Source: Microbulbifer sp. VAAF005 (GTDB lineage: Bacteria > Pseudomonadota > Gammaproteobacteria > Pseudomonadales > Cellvibrionaceae). Taken from it: a stretch of DNA of 64,000 nt. A model generated the notes under the pieces. The model was not told where the DNA came from. It ran no database searches and saw only the letters and a list, made by a program, of their open reading frames with translations. The stretch is taken from contig NZ_CP120233.1 in assembly GCF_030012985.1 (NCBI RefSeq), positions 4,397,001 to 4,461,000 of the forward strand. Reading direction: 5' to 3'. The position numbers and the translations under genes were made by a program. Positions 1-9,376 of the stretch are shown here, one piece after another. Positions within the stretch are counted from its first letter, which is position 1. Every line of letters starts with the position of its first letter.

Positions 1-1184
1 TGTAAGGTTTTGTCGTGAGTGTAAGGGTAAATCGCCAGGGGTCTGGGGCGAGCATTAATATAATCAATAACTTCCTCTGGCTTGGAGTAAGTGATAATCG
101 GCAATAGAGGGCCAAAAATCTCACGCTGCATTGCCAGCATCTCGCCGTCTACGTTGGTCAGGATATGCGGAGGGAATTTTCGCAGTTTATTGTCCCTATC
201 CAATTTGACAGCACTTAAATCTATGGCATTAGCACCCTTAGCCTTGGCATCATCCAGGGTTGCCCAGATTCGCTGGTAAGATGTGTCGTCGATAATAGAA
301 GTGTAATCCTGGCCATCCAAGTCGGGGTAGCGCTTCTGAACATAATGTTTTGCGTGTTCGATAAACTCTTCGAGATGCTCCTCCGGCAAGAAAAGATAAT
401 CCACGTTGACACAGATCTGCCCGGCGTTTACCAGCTTCCAGTAAATTAGTTGCTCGGCGGCTTTCTTAACCGGGTAATCCGGGCCAACAATTGCCGGTGA
501 TTTACCACCAAGTTCCAATGTGACTGGAGTTAGGTTTTCTGCGGCGGAGCGCATTACTGCACGACCGGTATTACTGGAGCCGGTAAAGATTAAGTGATCG
601 AATTTAAGGCTGGAAAATACCGGGCCTATTTCATCGGCATCGGGAATAAAAACCAGCTTTTCTTCCGGGAAGTATTGTTCACAGACTTTACTGAGTAATT
701 CTGCAAGGTGCTTGGAGTTGGTGGACATCTTGACCATCGCCTGATTGCCTGCGGCGAAAATATTGGTCAGTGGTGAAAAGCTTAAGTTTATTGGGAAGTT
801 CCACGGCACTATGACGCCAATTACCCCCAGAGGTTGTGGGACCACACGATTTTTAGAGAGGGGATAGGATTTAAAATCTGTATGGCGCCCCCTGGGTTTC
901 ATCCACTTCTTTAGGCGCTTGATAGTCTCTTTAATGCCGGAGAGCGCTGGGTAGATATCGTAGAGCAGTATCTCTTCCCTGGCTCGATTGCCGTAGTCGT
1001 TACTGATCGCCTGGATAATGGATTCCTGCTGTTCACGCAGGAGCTGGGCAAGGGTTCTAAGATCCTGCACACGTTGCTGATAGCTGGGAGCCGGGTTGGC
1101 CAGGTAGGCACTGCGCTGTTTGTCCAGATAATTTTGCAGTACCGCTTTGTCTGCATCCTGCCGGGTCAGGGTTTGTGTTGTCAT
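1..1184 (-). CDS. Coniferyl aldehyde dehydrogenase-type ALDH (C-terminus off window)
   Basis: The minus strand is open from an ATG at 1184 to the left edge, giving about 394 residues of an NAD(P)-dependent aldehyde dehydrogenase that oxidises an aldehyde to the acid. Visible motifs are PWNFPINLSFSPL, FTGSSNTGR (about residue 200), the ELGGKSP glutamate motif (about 225) and GQICVN with the catalytic cysteine near residue 258. The short N-terminus starting MTTQTLTRQD and the non-canonical GQIC region resemble the coniferyl aldehyde dehydrogenase subgroup. An AGGA ribosome site lies about 8 nt before the ATG. The missing end is beyond the window, not a truncation. Confidence 0.88.
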   Translation of the reverse strand, partial: MTTQTLTRQDADKAVLQNYLDKQRSAYLANPAPSYQQRVQDLRTLAQLLREQQESIIQAISNDYGNRAREEILLYDIYPALSGIKETIKRLKKWMKPRGRHTDFKSYPLSKNRVVPQPLGVIGVIVPWNFPINLSFSPLTNIFAAGNQAMVKMSTNSKHLAELLSKVCEQYFPEEKLVFIPDADEIGPVFSSLKFDHLIFTGSSNTGRAVMRSAAENLTPVTLELGGKSPAIVGPDYPVKKAAEQLIYWKLVNAGQICVNVDYLFLPEEHLEEFIEHAKHYVQKRYPDLDGQDYTSIIDDTSYQRIWATLDDAKAKGANAIDLSAVKLDRDNKLRKFPPHILTNVDGEMLAMQREIFGPLLPIITYSKPEEVIDYINARPRPLAIYPYTHDKTL

Positions 1185-1421
1185 TTTATTATCCTGTGGC
1201 GTTGATCTCAGAAAGACTAAACGAAATTGAATCGGAGTGATTGACCAATCCGGTAAATTCCTTTGATGATCGGAGAACAAATTTTATCCGGGGTATGGCC
1301 AAGTTTGTTTTGCCATCGCAATTTATGGCGCGGATTACATCGCAATGTTCAAGCAGAATAGGTTAGGGCCGGCTTTGGCGGCCGGCCCTGGCAGGATAGT
1401 TCGGAATGAGGACAGTAACCC
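1185..1421. other. Intergenic region upstream of the ALDH gene
   Basis: About 240 bases without a supported gene separate the ALDH start from the end of the PepSY gene. The promoter of the ALDH gene must lie here, but I see no unambiguous -35/-10 pair or operator. Confidence 0.4.
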
Positions 1422-1688
1422 TTAATCGTTGTCCGGTTTTTCCGACAAAACTTCCGCAGAGTTGGGGTCTACGTGCAAGTCGTACTTCTGGTCACCCTTA
1501 TAGGCTTCAATCTTCCACTTGCCCTTGTCCAGATCGACCTCAACTATTGGGGTGTAGCCCTGCTGTTCCAATTTGGTCAATACGGTGGAAAGGGCCATAG
1601 CTCCGGGTGGGGGCTTTTCTTTGGCGAGTGCATAGGGTAGTGCTGTTGCGGCGATAAAGGCCAGCAACAACTTGCTGATAGGCTGCAT
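1422..1688 (-). CDS. Secreted PepSY-domain protein
   Basis: An 88-residue protein begins with a signal peptide (about residues 1-22, ending PYALA). A single PepSY-like domain follows: a helix with LTKLEQQGYTPIVEVDLDKG, then strands KWKIEAY and YDLHVDPNSAEVL. PepSY domains are small periplasmic modules, often of unknown ligand; no catalytic residues are seen. The gene stands alone with its own leader at 1689-1740. Family assignment comes from the W-K-I-E-A and D-L-x-V-D-P pattern and is fairly secure; the specific role is unknown. Confidence 0.75.
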   Translation of the reverse strand: MQPISKLLLAFIAATALPYALAKEKPPPGAMALSTVLTKLEQQGYTPIVEVDLDKGKWKIEAYKGDQKYDLHVDPNSAEVLSEKPDND

Positions 1689-1818
1689 GGTGCTATTACC
1701 TCGCTGTCTATTTGCTAAATCGCAGTATCCTATGAATCAAATCTTCCCTTAACCGAGCGATCGGTATTTCCAAACTGTAAAATAAAAACTGATGCGTCTG
1801 CGTTTGGTCTCCAGGCAC

Positions 1819-2226
1819 TTATAAAGGGGTTTGTGGACTGCCCTCGGTAAGATGCTTCTGGATAGCCTCGCACCACTCCATGCCTCCGGGTTTGAGACCG
1901 TTGGTATTGGCTCCGCTGAGCCGGGTGATGGCTGTGAACCACTCCTCACTACCGGTAGTCGGCATACCGGATGGGTATAGTTTCGCCATATCGCCATTTT
2001 GCTGGGCAAGCACTTGCTGTTGAACCCAGGCAAACCATTCCGGGGTGCATATAGCTGCAGCTTTCTTTTCCGCTTCCGCTCCATTGCCCGGTGGGGCAAT
2101 GGGCTCCTTCATGGCGCTGGTAGCCGACTCATCTGCAGGAGGGGCTGCAGGTGACTTGGAGTCCTTCGGGCCCCCACAGCTGCAGAGGACAAAGATCAGT
2201 GCTATTAAAGGGCCAAAGCGGTACAT
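1819..2226 (-). CDS. Small lipoprotein, unknown function
   Basis: I start this at the internal ATG at 2226 because the protein then begins MYRFGPLIALIFVLCSC, a lipoprotein signal with a cysteine after residue 16. A Pro/Ala-rich linker follows (about residues 18-50), then a compact region with CTPEWFAWVQQQV and GGMEWCEAIQKHL, whose two cysteines could pair. I do not recognise the family. It is divergent from the fbpA gene, with about 150 bases between them that include the Fur-like operator. Confidence 0.6.
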   Translation of the reverse strand: MYRFGPLIALIFVLCSCGGPKDSKSPAAPPADESATSAMKEPIAPPGNGAEAEKKAAAICTPEWFAWVQQQVLAQQNGDMAKLYPSGMPTTGSEEWFTAITRLSGANTNGLKPGGMEWCEAIQKHLTEGSPQTPL

Positions 2227-2313
2227 GGGACCTCTATGGGTGGCGGTATCAAGCCTAAGCATAGGAGGAAATTGACGACTTTGCCTTATCGCCTTAGGTC
2301 ATATGTATTTTTA

Positions 2314-2354
2314 TTGACATTGCCATTAAATCAAATGAGAATGTTTCTCGTTTA
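2314..2354 (+). promoter_or_regulatory. Promoter with Fur-like operator before fbpA
   Basis: TTGACA at 2314-2319 is followed after 17 nt by GAGAAT at 2337-2342, a good sigma-70 type pair. Over the -10 lies the palindrome AAATGAGAATGTTTCTCGTTT (2334-2354 region), which resembles a Fur box. The position is right for iron repression of the downstream iron-binding protein gene. Binding itself is inferred. Confidence 0.65.
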
Positions 2355-2375
2355 ATCCAAGGGTGATCTACGATA

Positions 2376-3407
2376 ATGTCTACCAGAGCTCTATTTCAAA
2401 AAGTGCTGGCTGTAGCCGGCTTGTTGGGTGCTGTGGGTGCCAGTGCGGCCGAGCAGGTAAATATCTACTCCTACCGACAGCCTTTCCTTATAGAGCCGAT
2501 CTTAAAGGAGTTCACCGAAAAAACCGGTATTGAGGCCAAAGTGGTCTACGCCAGCAAAGGCTTGAACGAGCGTTTGCAAAGGGAAGGGCGCAATAGCCCC
2601 GCTGACCTGGTCCTGACTTCCAATACCAGCAGCCTGATGGATCTGCTTAATAAGCAGCTGACCCAACCGGTAAGCAGTGAAATCCTGGAAGACAATATCC
2701 CATCACAATTTCGCGATAAGGCTGGCAACTGGTTCGGCCTGACCACCCGGGCGCGTTTGATCTACGCCTCCAAAGACCGCGTTAAGCCCGGTGAAATTAC
2801 TCGCTACGAAGAGTTGGTAGACCCTAAGTGGAAGGGCCGAATCTGTACTCGTAGCGGCAAGCATCCCTATACCCTGTCCCTGATCGCCTCCATGATCGCC
2901 CATCACGGTGAAGCAGAAACCAAAGAGTGGCTGCAAGGTGTGAAAGCGAATCTGGCGCGCAAGCCCCAGGGTAATGACCGCGCTCAGGTTAAAGCTATTA
3001 GCGAAGGTGTCTGCGACCTTTCCCTGGGTAACAGCTACTACTTCGGTAAAATGATTACCAATAAGGAGCAGCCGGAGCAGGTTGATTGGGCCAAGTCTGT
3101 AAACCTGGTCTTCCCTAACCAGAAAGATCGCGGTACCCATATGTTTATTTCCGGTGCGGCGCTGACCAAGCACGCCCCCAACCGTGAAAATGCCGTTAAG
3201 CTGCTGGAATTCCTCAGCGGCGCCGATGCTCAATACTCTTACGCTGAGAAAAACTTTGAGTTCCCGGTACGCCCTGGCACTGCCCGCTCTGAGTTGATTA
3301 AGGAGTATATGGGTGAGTTTAAGGAAGACGATCTGAGTCTCACGGAGATCGGTTCCTACGTTCCAGCGGCTTCCCGTATGGTTGATGAAGTACGCTTTGA
3401 CTTTTAG
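2376..3407 (+). CDS. fbpA: Iron(III) ABC transporter, periplasmic binding protein
   Basis: A 343-residue FbpA/AfuA-type ferric-ion binding protein. Residues 1-24 form a signal peptide (GAVGASAA/EQ). The mature part starts VNIYSYRQPFLIEPIL and contains the adjacent tyrosines in GNSYYFGKM (about residue 222), which coordinate Fe3+ in this family. Its length is typical. It delivers iron to the permease encoded next (3530). The Fur-like operator upstream fits iron-repressed expression, and the hairpin at 3470 probably lowers read-through so that the binding protein is made in excess over the permease. Confidence 0.92.
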   Translation: MSTRALFQKVLAVAGLLGAVGASAAEQVNIYSYRQPFLIEPILKEFTEKTGIEAKVVYASKGLNERLQREGRNSPADLVLTSNTSSLMDLLNKQLTQPVSSEILEDNIPSQFRDKAGNWFGLTTRARLIYASKDRVKPGEITRYEELVDPKWKGRICTRSGKHPYTLSLIASMIAHHGEAETKEWLQGVKANLARKPQGNDRAQVKAISEGVCDLSLGNSYYFGKMITNKEQPEQVDWAKSVNLVFPNQKDRGTHMFISGAALTKHAPNRENAVKLLEFLSGADAQYSYAEKNFEFPVRPGTARSELIKEYMGEFKEDDLSLTEIGSYVPAASRMVDEVRFDF

Positions 3408-3469
3408 AATGGTTAACTGAATGGGAATTGCTGCAGAATAAACTGGCAGCACTATCTCAGCCTTATTCG

Positions 3470-3504
3470 AACGGCCCTGTCGAGAGACCAGGGCCGTTCT
3501 TTTA
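3470..3504 (+). terminator. Hairpin terminator/attenuator between fbpA and fbpB
   Basis: AACGGCCCTG (3470-3479) and CAGGGCCGTT (3489-3498) form a perfect 10-bp stem with a 9-nt loop, followed by CTTTTAT. This is a rho-independent terminator shape placed inside an operon, as expected for partial termination after a binding-protein gene. Confidence 0.85.
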
Positions 3505-3529
3505 TAATGAGCTTTTGATTCCTTAATCC

Positions 3530-5215
3530 ATGCTAAACCGAGCCAACTTATCAGCTTCCCGCTGGCTGCTACTGGTAGCTACTATTTCCCTACTGGTAGC
3601 TCTGCCAGTGCTATCCATTTTTTGGTTGGCATTTTTCCCTGAAGAAAATATTTGGCCGCACCTGGTGGACACGGTGTTGTTTCACTATGTGTCCTCCACA
3701 TTGATTCTGGCTGGCGGTGTCGGTTTGGTAACACTGATAACAGGCGTGGGCAGTGCCTGGCTGGTGAGCATGTGCCAGTTCCCCGGGCGTCGTTTGTTTG
3801 AGTGGGGGCTGTTATTGCCGTTTGCTGTTCCCGCCTATGTGATTGCCTACGTTTACACGGACTTGCTGGAATATGCGGGCCCTGTGCAAAAGTCCCTGCG
3901 CGCCTGGTTTGGTTGGCAGACAGCCAGGGATTACTGGTTCCCGGAGATCCGCAGCATGGGTGGGGCGATTGCCATGCTGTCACTGGTGCTCTTCCCCTAT
4001 GTCTATATGCTCGCGCGAGCGGCCTTTATCGAGCAGTGCGGCAGTATACGTGCCGCGAGCCGGTCATTGGGCTGTACGCCTTGGCAGAGCTTCTTGCGCG
4101 TTTCCCTGCCAATGGCACGCCCGGCAATTGCGGTGGGTTTATCACTGGTGTTGATGGAAACCCTGAATGATTTCGGAACTGTGGACTTCTTTGCTGTGCG
4201 CACCTTGAGTGTCGGGATTTACGATACCTGGTTGAGCCACGGTAATTTAGGAGGCGCGGCACAAATTGCCTGTAGCACTCTGATTTTTGTTGTTCTGTTA
4301 ATTACGCTGGAGCGAATGGGGCGGGCGAGACAGAAGCACTTTGTACAATCGCCAAATTCCCAGCGTGAACGCTATATATTGCGCGGCTGGCGATCCGGTG
4401 TAGCCCTGTTGTTCTGCGGGTTACTGTTGGTGGCTGGTTTTATTATTCCCCTGCTGGTTCTGGGAAGTTATGCATTCAGTAATTTCTCCAGTTACTGGAG
4501 CGAAGATTTTATACAGATCGCCAGCAATAGCTTGTTACTGTCAATCGCAGCGGCACTGGTCTCTGTACTGCTGGGCCTGCTGTTGGCTTACGGTAAGCGA
4601 CTGCAACCCAAAAGATCCGTACGAGTCTTGGTCGGCTTTTCCAAGCTGGGTTATGCAATGCCTGGGGCAGTACTGGCGATTGGTGTCCTGATTCCCCTGG
4701 CCGCTTTTGATAATGCGGTGGATGGTTTTTTACGTGAACACTTTGATATCTCCATAGGGCTGCTGTTAAGCGGCAGTATTTTCGCCATTATTTTTGCCTA
4801 CACGGTGCGCTTCCTGGCAGTGTCCACAGGGGCCATAGAATCCAGCCTGGAGAAAGTAACCCCTTCAATGGATCGCGCTGCCCGCTCACTGGGACGCAAT
4901 AGCTGGCAAACCCTGTGGGCTGTACATCTACCTTTGGTGCGTACAGGTCTACTAACGGGTGGCTTGGTGGTCTTTGTGGATTGTATGAAAGAACTGCCGG
5001 CGACTTTGTTACTGCGCCCCTTTGGCTTTGACACCCTGGCGACTTATGTTTACCAGTTTGCTTCCGATGAGATGCTGGAACGCTCGGCCCTGGGGGCTTT
5101 ATTGATTGTCCTGGTGGGATTGATACCGGTGATTTTACTAAGCCGTTCCATTGGTTGGCGCAGAGGTGAGGAGCGCACAGCCGTGGCGGACTCAGAAGCG
5201 CCCGCCCTGTCCTGA
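3530..5215 (+). CDS. fbpB: Iron(III) ABC transporter permease
   Basis: A 561-residue fused permease made of two homologous halves, each with about six membrane segments. The EAA-type coupling loops that contact the ATPase are visible as SLGCTPWQSFLRVSLP (about residue 180) and SLGRNSWQTLWAVHLP (about 450). It moves Fe3+ released from FbpA across the inner membrane. The gene follows fbpA by 122 bases in the same direction. Its stop is only 6 bases from the stop of the convergent fbpC gene, an uncommon arrangement because fbpC usually follows fbpB. Confidence 0.93.
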   Translation: MLNRANLSASRWLLLVATISLLVALPVLSIFWLAFFPEENIWPHLVDTVLFHYVSSTLILAGGVGLVTLITGVGSAWLVSMCQFPGRRLFEWGLLLPFAVPAYVIAYVYTDLLEYAGPVQKSLRAWFGWQTARDYWFPEIRSMGGAIAMLSLVLFPYVYMLARAAFIEQCGSIRAASRSLGCTPWQSFLRVSLPMARPAIAVGLSLVLMETLNDFGTVDFFAVRTLSVGIYDTWLSHGNLGGAAQIACSTLIFVVLLITLERMGRARQKHFVQSPNSQRERYILRGWRSGVALLFCGLLLVAGFIIPLLVLGSYAFSNFSSYWSEDFIQIASNSLLLSIAAALVSVLLGLLLAYGKRLQPKRSVRVLVGFSKLGYAMPGAVLAIGVLIPLAAFDNAVDGFLREHFDISIGLLLSGSIFAIIFAYTVRFLAVSTGAIESSLEKVTPSMDRAARSLGRNSWQTLWAVHLPLVRTGLLTGGLVVFVDCMKELPATLLLRPFGFDTLATYVYQFASDEMLERSALGALLIVLVGLIPVILLSRSIGWRRGEERTAVADSEAPALS

Positions 5216-5221
5216 TAGCTT

Positions 5222-6265
5222 TTATTGGGCCTGGTCAAACACCAGAGCAGAGGAAAGGTGCAGGGGAAGTTTATCTCCGGGAGCCGCTTGAACATCTGCA
5301 TTCAAAGCGGCCTCGACAGTTTCCCCTGCGGCTAGCTGAAAGCGATAGCTCACCTGGTTGCCGAGAAAATTCTTTTCCACAACCTGAGCCATCACAGCAC
5401 CGGGATGTTCGCCTGCGGCAATATCCTCACTGCGCACAAACAGTTCGAGCTGATCTCCACTTTCGTATGCAGCTGTCGGCACCTTCACTTCCCCCAGAGG
5501 GGTACTGATCAGGCCATTGCCCACAACAGTACCGGAAATGATATTCCCTTCACTGACAATCCTTGCTACTGCCAAATTTCTAGGTGTTTGATAAGTGTCC
5601 TGTGGGCTGTCCCACTGCTGTAATTGGCCTTGGCTGAGCACTCCCAGCTTATCTCCGGCAATAAAGGCCTCGTGGCGGTCGTGGGTAACAATAATCGCTG
5701 GGATCTTCTCTTCGCGCAGTATATGGCGGACTTCGGCGGCGAGACTGCGGCGCAGCTCGGTGTCCAGGTTGGAGAAGGGTTCATCCAGGAGTAACAGCTT
5801 GGGGCGCGGTGCCAGTGCCCGAGCCAGAGCGACACGCTGCTGCTGACCGCCAGAGAGCTGATGTGGGTACTGTTGCCCGAAGCCTTCCAGACGCACTAAC
5901 TTTAGCAAAGACTGGGTGCGGGATTGCCGCTTGCTTTTCGGCATTGACTGGATACCGAAGGCAATATTCTGTTCAACGGTAAGGTGTGGGAAGAGGGCGT
6001 AGTCCTGAAATACCACCCCAATATTCCGTTGCTCTGCGGGAATCTGTTTCTCACGGGAGGAAATCACTTCCCCGGATAGCTGGATACTCCCCGCCGCGAC
6101 CGGTTGAAAACCAGCGATGGCGTGCAACAGTGTTGTCTTGCCACAGCCGCTGGGGCCCAACAAACAGGCAATTTCCCCGGCCTGTAAAGCAAAGGAGACC
6201 GATTCGATAACTACCTGCTCACCGTAGCGGCACTGTAGATTTTCTATAGAGAGTATGGGGTGCAC
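5222..6265 (-). CDS. fbpC: Iron(III) ABC transporter ATP-binding protein
   Basis: A 347-residue ABC ATPase with Walker A GPSGCGKTT (37-45), Q-loop VVFQDYALFPHLTVEQN, signature LSGGQQQRVALARAL (about 137), Walker B LLLLDEPFSNLD and the H-loop in VTHDRHEAF. A C-terminal TOBE-like region (about 240-345) is typical of the FbpC/PotA type. It energises the FbpB permease. It lies convergent to fbpAB rather than downstream of it, so it needs its own promoter beyond 6265; I see no clear Fur box there. Confidence 0.9.
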   Translation of the reverse strand: MHPILSIENLQCRYGEQVVIESVSFALQAGEIACLLGPSGCGKTTLLHAIAGFQPVAAGSIQLSGEVISSREKQIPAEQRNIGVVFQDYALFPHLTVEQNIAFGIQSMPKSKRQSRTQSLLKLVRLEGFGQQYPHQLSGGQQQRVALARALAPRPKLLLLDEPFSNLDTELRRSLAAEVRHILREEKIPAIIVTHDRHEAFIAGDKLGVLSQGQLQQWDSPQDTYQTPRNLAVARIVSEGNIISGTVVGNGLISTPLGEVKVPTAAYESGDQLELFVRSEDIAAGEHPGAVMAQVVEKNFLGNQVSYRFQLAAGETVEAALNADVQAAPGDKLPLHLSSALVFDQAQ

Positions 6266-6400
6266 GGGATTTCCGGTAGTTTGCTTTCTCGATACTTCAA
6301 ATAAGCTTCAGAGCTAAAGATGGAATCGGTAAGCAGATAATATCTAAATTTAGCTATCAGAAGCTAATTTTAACAGCGCCTGAGGGAAAGATATAGCTAA

Positions 6401-6497
6401 GGAGCCTCTGAATAACTCTGCAAACCCCGAAGGGCAAAACAGCTGCGTTGCCGCCTTCAGGGCTCGCAGAGCCATTACGGAGTTGCTCAGAGTCTCC
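6401..6497. repeat. 97-bp element with long imperfect terminal inverted repeat
   Basis: GGAGCCTCTGAATAACTC at 6401 and GAGTTGCTCAGAGTCTCC ending at 6497 are imperfect inverted copies that could fold the whole segment into one long hairpin. It sits where the core chromosome gives way to accessory DNA. It could be a MITE or REP-type sequence, or a terminator for genes on either side. Confidence 0.55.
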
Positions 6498-6525
6498 GTC
6501 AATATTCATTGTAAATTTACAATGC

Positions 6526-7032
6526 TTAATCCTTATGCTGAATTCCCATAGGATTTTCAGTCTTACTTAATTCTATTTTATGTAAATATTGCTTCAATTG
6601 TGGCTGAAGCTTGAGTTTGTATGATTCTACGGTATGGCCTTGCATCATTTTCACTATGTTGCTGCAAAATACCTCGGGATTCTTATCCTTAATTTGAACC
6701 AGCATATTCTCGCCAAGTTTAGATATCATTTCCCTGGTTTGTAAGGCTTGGCTTTCGGGGATGCTAGGTTTTTTTAGTTCATCAGAATTAAAATGTTCTT
6801 CTTCCATGAGTAGTAATATCGCTTCCCTGGAAATTTTAGAGAAGTGCGAAAAAGAAGATTCAATCTCAACCTTCTTATCTGGAACGTTTTCTTTGCAGTA
6901 GTCAAATATTGGTTTTGTTTGCTCTATCTGAATCATTGAAAACATATCAATGCCACTTACTAGCTTTTCCTCCTCAGCTCGAGCAAAAGTTGATAATAGA
7001 ATAAGTACAGGTAAGAGTATCAGTTTTTTCAT
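6526..7032 (-). CDS. Secreted alpha-helical protein, unknown
   Basis: A 168-residue protein beginning MKKLILLPVLILLSTFARA, a clear signal peptide, so the product is exported. The mature part is charged and helical with two cysteines (FDYCKENV and VFCSNIV). I do not recognise the family. Base composition is AT-rich like the cassette genes, but no attC hairpin is evident beside it, so it may be the last cassette or simply an acquired gene. Confidence 0.65.
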   Translation of the reverse strand: MKKLILLPVLILLSTFARAEEEKLVSGIDMFSMIQIEQTKPIFDYCKENVPDKKVEIESSFSHFSKISREAILLLMEEEHFNSDELKKPSIPESQALQTREMISKLGENMLVQIKDKNPEVFCSNIVKMMQGHTVESYKLKLQPQLKQYLHKIELSKTENPMGIQHKD

Positions 7033-7379
7033 GTGTTTCTCTTGGCTGTTAAGTTAATATTGATATGGGCTTAATGCCCCCGCAACGATATTTGTAGAAC
7101 TTAAATTTAATTGTGAAAGTGGTGAACCAAAATAAGGTCTGGAATAAGTATAAATTTACAGTTTTTTGGTCTCTATGTAATGTGCTCACCATGCTTCCCA
7201 ATACTTGAAAATTTTCACAGCTTTACTGTTTTTATCCAAAATAGAGTTTTAGGCTAACTTGTGAAAACCATGTTAATACCTGTTAAATCTAGACACTTAA
7301 CTTAAGCTGTTTCATCGTTACGCCTTGAGAATAGTATGTATTGTGGTGCATATTAACAAACTATGGGTGGGATTAAAAT
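7033..7379. other. Gene-poor AT-rich stretch
   Basis: About 350 bases between the secreted-protein start and the IS30 remnant. I find no ORF, hairpin or repeat that I can support. Confidence 0.4.
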
Positions 7380-8226
7380 CTTGGTTTCGGATATTAAGCA
7401 CAATTGATAAGGGCTAAGTTGGTAGGGAGCCTCTCCCGGCCAAGAGAAAGGCACTGATGAACTACTACCAGCTGAGCGAGAATGAACGATTCCAGACGGA
7501 GGACACTCTCAAAAAGCAATAGCAAAAGTGTAAGAGATACACCCCTTAACAATCGGCCGAGAGCTGCGACAGAATATAGGCATGCGATGATATCTAAGCA
7601 TATAAGCTCTCGGAGCTAAGACGCCAGAAAGCATATAACGCGTAAAAAGTAACCGATGCTGTGTAGCAACCAATAGATATCCAAACTCGGAAAGAATTAA
7701 GTCTCAGCAGACTGTAAGCTATTTAAAAAATATATGGGTGTATCACTCCATGATGATACGATCTACAAAATAATTTATTTAGATCAGGCAAATGGTGGAG
7801 GCTTATACAAGCACTTTAGGAATGCATCAAAGCCCCGCAGTAAGCGCTACAGTAAGTATGATTGACGCGGAAAGATTAAAAATAGAGTGAGCAAAGATAA
7901 AATCATAAAAATTACTATTCGATAATGGTCTTGAATTCGCTGATCATGAAACGATCGTAAAAGGTTTAGAGGCTGATATTTTTTACACATCTATATTCAT
8001 CCTGCGAGAGTGACTAATTTAAATGGTAACGGCCACATTCGAAAGTATTTCCCAGGGGATACCGACCGTAATAAAATAATAGACGAGCAAATTCAATTTT
8101 TAATGGATTGGCTGAATAGTAGACCAAGAGCGAGTCGAGGTGGAAAGTCACCGAATGAGTTTTTCATGGGGCTGTAAAATGATCTGCTTGCAGTGTAAAA
8201 GGGTTGCGCTTAATGCTTGAAGCTAG
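7380..8226 (+). mobile_element. Degenerate IS30-family insertion sequence
   Basis: The plus strand can be read with many stops and shifts as an IS30-type transposase: MNYYQLSENERF near 7457, DNGLEFADHETIVKGLEAD near 7920, and then text matching the usual VFPRG, NxRP and PNEVF regions up to about 8178. The outer ends TATTAAGCACAA (about 7393) and TTGCGCTTAATGC (about 8203) are imperfect inverted repeats. The element is dead; I see no complete ORF. Confidence 0.7.
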
Positions 8227-8245
8227 GGGAGATGTGCACCTGCTT

Positions 8246-8662
8246 TTAAATGTACACGTCGTATTCAATATTAAGGCCGTATTTTACTAACTTTTCCATC
8301 TGTTCTGTATCTAATTTTGGCCCACCGTGCCCACTTTTGGAACGCCAGTAGCAGCTGATATATACGTTATCAACCAACTTGGTGACTTGGTTTAAAGGGC
8401 TTTCTTTTCCGTCTATTAGCCTGAATAGCCAGTGAAGGTGTGCTCGAGAATCTAGTGAATCAACTTTACCCTCACTTGTTAGAAACCAACCGTTTAAAAT
8501 TGCAGGTCTTTTACGGCCATTTACAGTTTTTCCCTTGTAGATTTTATCTGATGCTTTAATACCAAGTATTTCTGTTACCACGTCAGGTGATATTTCTCCG
8601 CAGTATATTCTTAGAGTTATATAAGTTTCGTCGCATGTTGGATAATCGTCTACAAATTTCAT
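8246..8662 (-). CDS. DUF4279-family protein
   Basis: A 138-residue protein starting at the ATG at 8662 (MKFVDDYPTC). The pattern ITLRIYCGEISPDVVTEILGIKASDKIYKGK, with HLHWLFRLIDGK later, is that of DUF4279 proteins, small cytoplasmic proteins of unknown function often found in cassettes and near toxin/immunity loci. It is the first minus-strand gene after the IS30 remnant and has the size and composition of a gene cassette. No catalytic residues are suggested. Confidence 0.7.
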   Translation of the reverse strand: MKFVDDYPTCDETYITLRIYCGEISPDVVTEILGIKASDKIYKGKTVNGRKRPAILNGWFLTSEGKVDSLDSRAHLHWLFRLIDGKESPLNQVTKLVDNVYISCYWRSKSGHGGPKLDTEQMEKLVKYGLNIEYDVYI

Positions 8663-8758
8663 AATCAACTTAGTAGCTTAGCTTATGCTCTGGGGTAGTT
8701 GGGCTTAAATGGTTGTGTGAGAAGGTAGGCAAAACTAGATTTCTCTTACAAAGTATTG

Positions 8759-9172
8759 TTACTCATATTTGTGGAATATAGTTTTTCCGAGAAGATATAC
8801 AGGAATGACATAGAAATAGCCTATAATAATTGAACATAGCATAAAGAATATCGTTACTGCGATTGCTTCAAAAGCCATGTCTATATACGGCCCATTCTTA
8901 TAAATAGTTGCTCCAAATGAGAAGGTAAGACAAATGCTGCCCGTGAAAAATGAGAACTTCAACGGTGCTCTAAGCATATACCTCTCAATTTCGTTACTGG
9001 TTTTATTTCTTGTTGAATAGAGAAAGTAGACTGCAAAAAGAAGAAAAAATGGTGCTCCAAGTAATGTATACATCGCAATGGAAATAGACCAATAACTGTC
9101 AACCAATAAGAATAAAAAAGGGGCAGTCAGAGGCGCTAGTGTACAAATTCTATAAAAGTTACATTTTTTCAT
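8759..9172 (-). CDS. Four-helix membrane protein, unknown
   Basis: A 137-residue protein with four likely membrane segments (about residues 12-28, 33-50, 75-92, 103-130) joined by short charged loops (NKTSNEIERYMLR). It ends in a lysine-rich tail. I do not recognise it. The first residues MKKCNFYRICTLA could be a short cytoplasmic lead. It is a probable single-gene cassette on the same strand as its neighbours. Confidence 0.6.
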   Translation of the reverse strand: MKKCNFYRICTLAPLTAPFLFLLVDSYWSISIAMYTLLGAPFFLLFAVYFLYSTRNKTSNEIERYMLRAPLKFSFFTGSICLTFSFGATIYKNGPYIDMAFEAIAVTIFFMLCSIIIGYFYVIPVYLLGKTIFHKYE

Positions 9173-9376
9173 TCGGAAAATGCCAAGAGCACTTGTAGCA
9201 GAATCAATGCTACGTAGAGGTTTTGATATGCTTTTTTAGAAGAGGGTATCTGCCAATGCGTTAACAATAGGCATGGTATGTAAATACACCGGCACACATA
9301 AAGCTCCTATGAAAATGTACATACTGCGAGCGGTCTTCCGAGGTGACACCAGCTCATAGGGTGAAAAACACAATTG

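Noticed and set aside
2703..3452. 249-codon minus-strand frame opposite fbpA
   Set aside because: It is the antisense shadow of fbpA, whose protein is clearly recognisable.
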